Assembly: GCA_002450905.1 (NCBI GenBank)
Contig: DKAT01000021.1
Span: 1 to 13,099 of the forward strand
Origin: Spirochaetia bacterium UBA6919
GTDB taxonomy: Bacteria; Spirochaetota; UBA6919
Reading direction: 5' to 3'
DNA length: 13,099 nucleotides
This document shows, one piece after another, positions 1 to 6,903 of the stretch. A model generated the notes under the pieces. The model searched no databases and was not told where the DNA came from. It saw only the letters and a program-made list of their open reading frames with translations. Position 1 is the stretch's first letter. The number at the start of each line of letters is the position of its first letter. A program made the position numbers and the translations under genes.

Positions 1-500
1 GCCATAGGATTATTCCTGATGTATTCTCTGATTTCTCCTAAAGACTCTTCGTTTCGTATGATATGTTCGTAATAATTCCTCTGCCAAACGGGAAAACCTT
101 TCATTTGACGAAGTTCATTAATTCGTCTGGATGAAAATGATTTAAATCCCCGAACAATTTCCGGTAACCCATGTCTTTTCTTCACATCATCTGTTGTAGG
201 GGCGGGTTTCAAACCCGCCCCTACGGGTTCATCCTCGAGAATGATAATGATCCCGTGCACATGATTGGGCATAATAACAAATTCATCTAATTCAATATGA
301 TGATAATGGTTTACCAAATCAAACCAACATATTAAAACTATTTTCCCGTATTCATTCAAAACAACCTGTCCATCGGCAATCTCACCCAACAAACGATACC
401 CCTCATGACAACATATCGTCACAAAATATGCCCCACACTGGGAATAATCATAATCCTGCAACCGTATTGATTTCCTGTGATGGATTTTGGGATCATACAT
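1..500 (-). CDS. REP-associated tyrosine transposase (RAYT, Y1/IS200-like), 3' end cut by window edge
   Basis: The minus strand is open from an ATG at 500 to the window edge, giving 166 residues without a stop. A GGGGG ribosome-binding site lies 5 bases before the ATG. The protein matches the Y1 single-strand transposase fold of RAYT proteins. It has an N-terminal strand GAYFVTIC (23-30), the metal-binding HVH motif in MPNHVHGI (H80, H82), a helix GLPEIVRGFKSFSS (111-124), and VWQRNYYEHIIRN (138-150) supplying the nucleophilic tyrosine (Y143 or Y144). The end, YIRNNP, is typical of the family C-terminus, so probably only 10-25 residues are missing. Family members nick and join single-stranded DNA at REP palindromes and are usually single-copy, domesticated genes. 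Residues 93-102 (VGAGLKPAPT) are encoded by a perfect palindrome that looks like a REP element inserted in frame in the loop after the HVH strand. The motifs are clear. Whether this copy is active cannot be told. Confidence 0.9.
   Translation of the reverse strand, partial: MYDPKIHHRKSIRLQDYDYSQCGAYFVTICCHEGYRLLGEIADGQVVLNEYGKIVLICWFDLVNHYHHIELDEFVIMPNHVHGIIIILEDEPVGAGLKPAPTTDDVKKRHGLPEIVRGFKSFSSRRINELRQMKGFPVWQRNYYEHIIRNEESLGEIREYIRNNPM
196..224. repeat. REP-type perfect palindrome inside the transposase coding region
   Basis: These 29 bases form a perfect inverted repeat: 14-base arms (GTAGGGGCGGGTTT and its complement) around one central C. The element is GC-rich in an AT-rich region. It recurs with one mismatch at 655-683, outside the gene. 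Read in the transposase frame it encodes VGAGLKPAPT without disrupting the protein. A palindrome of this kind next to a RAYT gene is the usual substrate arrangement for that family. Confidence 0.85.
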
Positions 501-567
501 TTAAACCCCCTTTCGTATCACCCCCTGTTCTATATACCTAGCCTGTTTTATGTGATTATTCCACCCC

Positions 568-632
568 GTGTAGGGGTAAACCTGCGTGTTTGCCCTGTAC
601 TCCATTTGGTGAACACAACCAAACCCCTACAC
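568..632. repeat. Composite folded REP-like element (outer stem with two inner hairpins)
   Basis: A 10-base outer stem pairs GTGTAGGGGT (568-577) with ACCCCTACAC (623-632). Inside it are two smaller hairpins. GGGTAAAC (574-581) pairs with GTTTGCCC (588-595) with one G-T pair, and TTTGGT (605-610) pairs with ACCAAA (618-623). The outer stem and first hairpin share bases, so they compete or form alternative folds. The GTAGGGG start is shared with the simple palindromes at 196 and 655, so the three probably belong to one repeat family mobilised by the adjacent RAYT. The element lies between the transposase start and the 3' end of the surface-protein gene, where it could also act as a transcription terminator. 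Confidence 0.65.
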
Positions 633-654
633 ATGGAATATCACACCATCTTTT

Positions 655-683
655 GTAGGGGTGGGTTTCAAACCCGCCCCTAC
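655..683. repeat. REP-type palindrome, second copy
   Basis: This 29-base inverted repeat is identical to the one at 196-224 except for T instead of C at its eighth base, which gives one G-T pair in the stem. The flanks also agree for a few bases (TTGTAGGGG on the left, CTACGG on the right). It lies about 100 bases beyond the stop codon of the minus-strand surface-protein gene. The stem is GC-rich but no T-run follows, so it is better called a repeat than an intrinsic terminator. Confidence 0.8.
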
Positions 684-779
684 GGACACATCCACGTAGA
701 TCCCGAACCACAACCCAAAAACCCCCTCACAAAGAACGTTTGTGTCCGGTATCAGCAAATTATATATAAACGAATCAGA

Positions 780-3446
780 TTAAAGTCTCATTTCAATATT
801 ATCATAAAATGCGTCACCAGTTCCACTCCAGTTAGTAAGATAAAGAACCCCAAGGGTTGGTGAACTTGCATTAAATGTATCGTTTGCTGATATTAAAGTT
901 CCATTGATATAAATATCATATCTTTGAGTAGACCAGTTAATGTTTTTAAATTCTACATGGTACCATACATTATTAGAAATAGAATAGTTTGTTGATCCAT
1001 AGATATTAATTCTACCTCCACTACAAAATAATGCAACAGGCATATTGGTATCAGTAGAATCAAAGAACTTAAAGTTGCCTGAATCTTGTGTATTTGCAAC
1101 TCTCACATAATAACTAATATACGTTGGTGTTATACCACCAAGATTTTGTCTTAAACCATTTTTCTGCCCTGATAAACCACCTGTTAACCTCAAACTATAC
1201 GAACCTGCATAAACAACACTTGATTGAGCGTCATAGAATGTATAACTTGCTGGTGCTTGATTTGTCCAGGTGTTTGATACTGTACCAGGACCTCCTTCAA
1301 AATCATCCCAGAAGAGCACGGATCCTAATCTTGAACCATCATCTGCTGTGCTTACACTTGTAAGAGCTCCAGCACTTCGATACGCCTGAACGGTATAAGA
1401 ATATGTATTTATTGCAGCAGTGGTATAATCATCAAAAGTGGTTGCAGTGGTATTGTTAATTTGACTATAGGAACCCGATGTATAGTCTCTACGATTGATA
1501 TAATATCCACTCGCACCAGTTACCGCATAACCACTTAAACGAATATAATTTAAGTAAAGATTATCACTTGCAGTAACTGAAGGTGTCGAGAAAGTTAATA
1601 TTGTGAATGAACTGGTATTATAATTAGTATCATTCGTTGCATTACTGTCTCCGGACATACCACTGATGACGACAACAAGATAACGTGTCCCCGCTGTAGT
1701 GGTAGTCGGCCAGCTTCCATTAAAAACTACCGGTACAGAACTACTAGCATTTAAAGAACTTCCATAGCTTCCACTGGCTACGGTACCTAGACTTCCAGCC
1801 GATGTTGTTGATGTTGAAACGTGGACTACATAATTAAATCCTGTAGTACCATTCCCTGTTCCTATATTTTGGACAGTGAATACACCAGAAACACTATCAC
1901 CACTCACACTACCCACGTAATAATTTGTTGAAGACATTATGACGCTAGTAACACTATAATCAACTGCGTTAGTGACTGTAACAGGTTGTATACTTACGTT
2001 ATTGGATGTATTCACATCATCTGTCGAAGTGATGACTATGATGATATTATAAGATCCCGTTGTAATTGGCCAAGTACCGTTATAATTTATTGGTCCAGAT
2101 ACAGCCCCTGCATTGAGAGGTGGCGTAACAGTCCCAGAAAGTAATATGCTTTGATCACCTGTTGTAGTATAGCTGTTATCAATAGATAAAAATACATTAT
2201 AACTAATACTTTGTGTCTCGGTAACCGTACTTATATTCTGTATACTAAAACTACCACTGATGGCTGAACCTGCGGGTCCTCCTGTTTGAGCACTGACACT
2301 CACCAAACCATTATCCGGTATCCCAACGGGTATCGCACTACTGTATACTGTATTATTTGTACTATTCGTATCATCAGTTGCTGTAACAACCGCAATGAGA
2401 TAGTAAGTTCCTGCACCTGCTGGCCAGCTACCTGTAATACCTATGCCAACGGTACCACCAGCCACGAGAGCTCCTGTTGAACTATTCATGATTTGAGTTG
2501 CTCCACTAAGCGAAGCCGAAGTATTATAATACAATTGATATTTAACGGGTTGCCCACCATCAAGGGATCCGATATTTTGAATAGTGAAAGTCCCCCCTAT
2601 ACTTGTGCTTGGTGTTCCTGATGTTACACTAAAGTTGGATATAGTATAATCAATAATTCCTCCGCTAATATTAAATGTGGTGGATGTAATAGCAGAGGCA
2701 ATTCCATTTCCTGATATGTCCTGTGCAAATGTCGATAATGTGTAATAAGCTGTTCCAGCAGGCAAACTGGGAAAATAGAATGTCACCTGAGTGTTGGTAC
2801 CATTCCAAACTGTACTGCTAGGTGTACGAGCTATTCCATTAACAATTAGAGTAAAAGCACTTGCAACATTACCTGGACTCATAGCCTCATCAAATTGAAA
2901 TTGTATGCCTTCAAAAGGATTGATTGTGCCACTAACAGGAACTTGTGAACCATTAGATATTGCAAATTGACCTGTAACAGTAGGTTTAGTTGTATCAGCT
3001 ATAGCTGAAGATGTGTAGGAACCAGTAAAATCAGCTTCCATAGGATTTTCACTTGAACTACGTAAATTGGTACTGGAAAGTCTCATACTATATATAGAGT
3101 CTTGAGCTAGAGTATACGGATTAATTGCAGTAAATGTTAAAATAGTATTATTAGTTGCCCATGACCAAGTATAAGCTGATTGGCTAACTGTTCCGGCAGA
3201 TGAAGTCATAGAAAAATCATTTGAACCTAATGTACTTGTATTCATTGATTGAGAAAAGATAAATACAAAACTAGAGTTTCTGTTAACTGCTACAGCTGTA
3301 TTTGCAGTAGGTACAACACTCAAAGTTACATATGTATATTTCTTACTCGACAGCTTCCAAACATAATCTCCATCCTCACAACGGGTCAGGAAGAAGATTC
3401 CCCCAAACACCATAATAAACAATAATAAATACAAAACTTTTTTCAT
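780..3446 (-). CDS. Large exported multi-domain surface protein (Ig-like, CARDB-like, FN3-like, concanavalin-like)
   Basis: This 888-residue protein has a signal sequence: MKK, then a hydrophobic stretch to about residue 20, then LTRC with C23. I chose the ATG at 3446 because AAGG lies 7 bases before it; an in-frame GTG at 3452 is closer to that site and less likely. Two SbsA-like Ig domains (about 40-145 and 153-258) contain typical phrases such as FSQSMN and FDEAMSPGNV. Three CARDB-like repeats follow (about 265-373, 376-490, 493-613), each with a QNIG/QNIS strand, a GSWP/GTWP strand and a DDTNSTNN-like end. A fibronectin type III-like module covers about 615-705. A C-terminal jelly-roll domain (about 710-888) starts with FWDDFEGG and contains YSLRLTG, as in LamG/concanavalin-like folds. 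The composition is rich in Ser, Thr, Asn and Gly, fitting an extracellular adhesion or carbohydrate-binding role, but no catalytic motif is seen. If C23 is lipidated, the protein is a lipoprotein, but Arg before the Cys is unusual. Specific function is unknown. Confidence 0.85.
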   Translation of the reverse strand: MKKVLYLLLFIMVFGGIFFLTRCEDGDYVWKLSSKKYTYVTLSVVPTANTAVAVNRNSSFVFIFSQSMNTSTLGSNDFSMTSSAGTVSQSAYTWSWATNNTILTFTAINPYTLAQDSIYSMRLSSTNLRSSSENPMEADFTGSYTSSAIADTTKPTVTGQFAISNGSQVPVSGTINPFEGIQFQFDEAMSPGNVASAFTLIVNGIARTPSSTVWNGTNTQVTFYFPSLPAGTAYYTLSTFAQDISGNGIASAITSTTFNISGGIIDYTISNFSVTSGTPSTSIGGTFTIQNIGSLDGGQPVKYQLYYNTSASLSGATQIMNSSTGALVAGGTVGIGITGSWPAGAGTYYLIAVVTATDDTNSTNNTVYSSAIPVGIPDNGLVSVSAQTGGPAGSAISGSFSIQNISTVTETQSISYNVFLSIDNSYTTTGDQSILLSGTVTPPLNAGAVSGPINYNGTWPITTGSYNIIIVITSTDDVNTSNNVSIQPVTVTNAVDYSVTSVIMSSTNYYVGSVSGDSVSGVFTVQNIGTGNGTTGFNYVVHVSTSTTSAGSLGTVASGSYGSSLNASSSVPVVFNGSWPTTTTAGTRYLVVVISGMSGDSNATNDTNYNTSSFTILTFSTPSVTASDNLYLNYIRLSGYAVTGASGYYINRRDYTSGSYSQINNTTATTFDDYTTAAINTYSYTVQAYRSAGALTSVSTADDGSRLGSVLFWDDFEGGPGTVSNTWTNQAPASYTFYDAQSSVVYAGSYSLRLTGGLSGQKNGLRQNLGGITPTYISYYVRVANTQDSGNFKFFDSTDTNMPVALFCSGGRINIYGSTNYSISNNVWYHVEFKNINWSTQRYDIYINGTLISANDTFNASSPTLGVLYLTNWSGTGDAFYDNIEMRL

Positions 3447-3493
3447 AACCACACCTTACATAATATTTTATAGGAGTTAGTATAATCGATACC

Positions 3494-3522
3494 ATACTAT
3501 CGCCTATACAACATTCTTTCAA
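3494..3522 (-). promoter_or_regulatory. Possible sigma70-type promoter for the surface-protein gene
   Basis: On the minus strand, TTGAAA (3522-3517) is followed after 17 bases by TAGTAT (3499-3494), about 50 bases before the ATG at 3446. The -35 match is 5 of 6 and the -10 match 4 of 6. The background is so AT-rich that chance matches are common, so this is a weak call. Confidence 0.3.
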
Positions 3523-3745
3523 TAGACCAAAGATGAATAATTCTAAATAATTGATGTCCATCACAATTGGTCATGAAAAGGATTCTCAAGCATACTACAA
3601 AGGACATCAACTTTGATATAATTATTTTCGACGACTAGTTAATATTAAATAAATAATTGCTATTTCAACGATCTGGACATAAAACGCCATGACCGCATAA
3701 ATCTATTTTCATTCAGAAAAAGAGGGTGATAAAGATATCTAACAA

Positions 3746-3759
3746 CTTGATATATCAAG
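3746..3759. repeat. 14-base perfect palindrome in intergenic region
   Basis: CTTGATATATCAAG is a perfect 14-base palindrome with GC-clamped ends. It stands alone in the intergenic region, about 300 bases from the surface-protein start and 430 from cheA. It could be an operator for a dimeric regulator, but no second copy or overlapping promoter was seen. Confidence 0.3.
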
Positions 3760-4128
3760 ATCATTAGAAAAATCCTAATAGAGTTATCGGAAAGGTATTG
3801 ATTGCATGTTAATTTATTATTACTACATAGAATTTAACACGAAAAAAAACATTTTCAAGTATTTTTTTATTTTTTTTTCATAACTAAAATAATTCTATGG
3901 AGAGAATCGCTAAATGGTATGTTATAATAAAAAATACAACTACGTTAGCCCCATACCCTGCAACCCAAAATTATTTTCTTAAAATATATCTCCCAGAATA
4001 TCAATTATCACTCTCAAAATTACGATAGGAAATAAAACATAAATGGTTTCTTGTGATTTATCAATTGAATAACTAATCAATAAATATCAAACTTATGTTA
4101 ATATACACAAGGAACTATATAATTTTAA

Positions 4129-4157
4129 TTGACAAAATTGCAATATTATAATATTAT
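4129..4157 (+). promoter_or_regulatory. Sigma70-type promoter of the chemotaxis operon
   Basis: A perfect -35 TTGACA (4129-4134) is followed by a 17-base spacer and TATTAT (4152-4157, 5 of 6 matches). Transcription would start near 4164, leaving a leader of about 20 bases before the cheA ATG, with AGCAGG (4172-4177) as a modest ribosome-binding site. The -10 overlaps a 14-base AT palindrome (4142-4155). The form suggests the housekeeping sigma factor rather than the flagellar sigma28, whose consensus is not seen here. Confidence 0.65.
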
Positions 4158-4185
4158 TTATCATACGAAATAGCAGGTCGTAGAT

Positions 4186-6900
4186 ATGGATGAAGCACAG
4201 TTTCTTGAAGAACTTAAAAAAGACTTTTTCAATGAAGCACAAACACTTATAGAATCTTTAGAAGAAAATATCCTAATTATAGAAAAAGACCCCACAAATT
4301 CAGAAGCGATTAACGAAATCTTTCGAGCCGCTCACACAATCAAAGGGGGATCTTCCACTCTAGACTTGGATAGAATAGCCCATTTCACACACGAAATGGA
4401 AAATCTCTTGGACGAAGTCCGCGGTGGAAAAATAAAATTAAATCCAAATCTTGTTGACCTCCTCTTAAAATCTATTGATATAGTAAAAAAACTCGTAAAC
4501 GATTCCCAAAATGGCGTCCAAACTCCCGAGGGTATTGAAACTGAAATTATTGCAACACTAAAATCAACTTCAGAAGGTGCTCCTGTTGAATTTACACCTA
4601 AAAAATCCCCTCAGCAAAGAAAATCTACGCCTCAACACACCATTCCCCTCAATGAATACGAGCGATATCTTATAAAAAAAGCTCCAACAGAGGGATATAA
4701 TATATTTAATGTATATGTCCACTTTGATAGTAAAAATCCCATGAAAACGGTAAGTGGTCTGCAAATTCACTCCCAGCTTAAAGAAATAGCCGAAATATTA
4801 AAGAGTGATCCCGACATTGATGATCTCATGGGTGATCAATTCTATGAAGAAGCAATTTTTATAGTCCAATCTAACGGTACAAAGGACGAAATTTATAGAA
4901 AAGTCTTTCTAAGTGATGTAACACTAAAAGTTGAGGTCGATGATTACACAGACGAAATTGAAGAGCCACATCCAGAGGATAAACACCAGGATTCTAATCT
5001 CCAGCTAAACTCCCAGGATCTCCAGGAAATCCAAACCAATTTACTACAGGGCAAAAACGTTTTTAAAGTAATTGTCCGGTTCGACGAAGACAACCCCATG
5101 AGAAGTGTAAGTGGTGTCCTGTTTTATACCATGCTTAGAAATAAAGGTACTGTCCTCAAATCCTTACCCACTTACGATGATTTTAAAAAAGATACTTTCT
5201 ACCCATACAGTGAGATCATTTTCTCCACAACCTCTGATGTCAAAGAATTAAAAAATAAATTATACCTCAGTGATGTCACAAAAGAACTTAAGTTCCAGGA
5301 ATTCAAAAAAGACGCAACCGCGGCACCACAAATCATAGCCCCGGAAATTAAACCACAAGAATCCCAACCTGTACAAACAAAAATAATTACACCGCAAGTC
5401 CAGGAACAACAACAAGATGAGTCTAAAGAAACACAACAGGTTGAATCTCAAATCGACACATCAGGAAAATCAGATAGAAAACAAACCACCAGTGTCCTCA
5501 GGGTTGAAAGCGCTCGTATCGATGATATGCTCAATCTCGTCGGGGAATTAGTTATTATTAAAGCAAGTTTCGTCCAGTTAAATGATCATAGTACCTCCGC
5601 CCTCGATAATTTAATCTCTTCCTATAATCAATATAGAATTCAGCTCCGCCAAATGACCAATGACCTCAATGACTTTCTTGAATCACAATCCCCTGACAAT
5701 AATCATCAAATGCCAATCCCCAATTCAAATAGTCACAATATTGAATATATAAAAGAATTTATCAAAGAAAAATTACAAATCCTTACAACTCATTTTGACT
5801 CTATCTTACCCCAATACAAAAACATCCAGGAAAAATTGAAAAGCTCATCCCAGGGACTTGGACGCATCACCGATGATCTCCAGGAAAGTGTCATGAAAGT
5901 CCGTATGGTACCAATAAGTCAAATCTTCAGTCGATTTCCAAGGCTTGTCAGAGACATTTCCCGAAACCTCCAAAAGAAAATCAACCTCATCATGGAGGGA
6001 GAAGAGACAGAGCTTGACAAAAGTGTCATTGAAGACCTCGTAGATCCCCTGATCCATATCGTAAGAAATGCTGTAGACCATGGAATAGAGCCAGAAACCG
6101 AGAGAATTCAAAATGGCAAAGACCCCTCAGGAAATATCCTTTTAAAAGCTGATCACGAAGGAAATACCGTAAATATTATTGTCAAAGATGACGGGAGAGG
6201 GCTTAACTTAACAAAAATCCGTGAAAAAGCCATCGCAAATAATCTAATCGAACCTAATTCAGAACTTAGCAAATCCCAACTTATAAATCTCATTTTCGAG
6301 CCAGGATTCTCAACAGCCAGCCAGGTCACATCTCTTTCAGGACGCGGTGTCGGTATGGATGTTGTCCGTAAAAAAATAGAAAACATCGGTGGTATAGTAG
6401 AAATTGAATCCGAAGAAACCAAAGGAAGCACTTTTCGTATTAAAATCCCATTAACTCTTGCCATCATACAGGCTCTACTCGTCCAGGTAAAGGATTATGT
6501 CTATTCCATCCCAATAAATTCAGTTATCGAAACTCTGAGGGTTGGTCCAGAAGATATTGAAACCCTTGAAAAAACGGAAGTTATTAGAGTAAGAGATGAA
6601 GTTCTATCGATTGTACACCTCGATTTCTTATTCAAACACCGAAAGGGAAGAAGAGATGATGAGTCATTTTACGTAATTATCGTCGGTACTTCAGGAAAAA
6701 AAGTTGGACTGGGCGTAGATAACCTCATCGGCGAGCAGGATATAGTAATTAAACCACTTAATAATAAATATACAAATGTCAAAGGCATTGCTGGGGCAAC
6801 TATACTAGGGGATGGACAAGTGAGCCTTGTAGTAGATGTTGTGGGGGTATTCAATCTTATTTCTGATCATAGAAAATATCTCGTGACAACAGCGGTATAA
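4186..6900 (+). CDS. cheA: Chemotaxis histidine kinase CheA with tandem P2 domains and enlarged P3
   Basis: This 904-residue kinase phosphorylates itself under receptor control and passes the phosphate to CheY. The P1 (Hpt) domain covers about 1-110 with phospho-accepting H50 in AAHTIKGGSS. Two related P2-like response-regulator-binding domains lie at about 168-254 and 288-375. Both contain a F-D-x-x-NPM-x-x-VSG segment and end in LSDVT. A Gln-rich linker (about 376-433) follows. The P3 dimerisation domain starts at VLRVESARIDDMLNLVGEL (437-455) and resumes with ESVMKVRMVP (567-576), about 135 residues against a usual 60-65. The P4 ATP-binding domain has an N box (N628 to H632), G1 DDGRG (668-672), F box FEPGFST (704-710) and G2 GRGVGM (719-724). 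A CheW-like P5 covers about 760-904. All catalytic motifs are present. It is the first gene of the operon, 3 bases before the CheW gene. Confidence 0.97.
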   Translation: MDEAQFLEELKKDFFNEAQTLIESLEENILIIEKDPTNSEAINEIFRAAHTIKGGSSTLDLDRIAHFTHEMENLLDEVRGGKIKLNPNLVDLLLKSIDIVKKLVNDSQNGVQTPEGIETEIIATLKSTSEGAPVEFTPKKSPQQRKSTPQHTIPLNEYERYLIKKAPTEGYNIFNVYVHFDSKNPMKTVSGLQIHSQLKEIAEILKSDPDIDDLMGDQFYEEAIFIVQSNGTKDEIYRKVFLSDVTLKVEVDDYTDEIEEPHPEDKHQDSNLQLNSQDLQEIQTNLLQGKNVFKVIVRFDEDNPMRSVSGVLFYTMLRNKGTVLKSLPTYDDFKKDTFYPYSEIIFSTTSDVKELKNKLYLSDVTKELKFQEFKKDATAAPQIIAPEIKPQESQPVQTKIITPQVQEQQQDESKETQQVESQIDTSGKSDRKQTTSVLRVESARIDDMLNLVGELVIIKASFVQLNDHSTSALDNLISSYNQYRIQLRQMTNDLNDFLESQSPDNNHQMPIPNSNSHNIEYIKEFIKEKLQILTTHFDSILPQYKNIQEKLKSSSQGLGRITDDLQESVMKVRMVPISQIFSRFPRLVRDISRNLQKKINLIMEGEETELDKSVIEDLVDPLIHIVRNAVDHGIEPETERIQNGKDPSGNILLKADHEGNTVNIIVKDDGRGLNLTKIREKAIANNLIEPNSELSKSQLINLIFEPGFSTASQVTSLSGRGVGMDVVRKKIENIGGIVEIESEETKGSTFRIKIPLTLAIIQALLVQVKDYVYSIPINSVIETLRVGPEDIETLEKTEVIRVRDEVLSIVHLDFLFKHRKGRRDDESFYVIIVGTSGKKVGLGVDNLIGEQDIVIKPLNNKYTNVKGIAGATILGDGQVSLVVDVVGVFNLISDHRKYLVTTAV

Positions 6901-6903
6901 TGG

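Larger units (their letters stand above)
3447..4185. other. AT-rich intergenic region between divergent transcription units
   Basis: These 739 bases separate the minus-strand surface-protein gene from the plus-strand chemotaxis operon. No convincing coding region, tRNA or other RNA gene is visible on either strand. The region is very AT-rich with long A and T runs (for example 3841-3881). It contains a 14-base palindrome at 3746-3759, a possible minus-strand promoter at 3494-3522 and a good plus-strand promoter at 4129-4157. The middle (about 3560-4120) shows nothing else I can name. Confidence 0.7.

Noticed and set aside
477..863. 128-codon plus-strand open frame
   Set aside because: It overlaps the transposase start, the REP repeats and the end of the surface-protein gene on the other strand, and its composition follows the repeats. 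No recognisable domain or ribosome-binding site.
3376..3564. 62-codon minus-strand open frame overlapping the start of the surface-protein gene
   Set aside because: It runs out of frame into the signal-peptide region. The surface-protein frame has the better ribosome-binding site and clear domains.
3838..3881. A and T runs as an intrinsic terminator
   Set aside because: No GC-containing hairpin precedes the T-run; it is ordinary AT-rich intergenic sequence.
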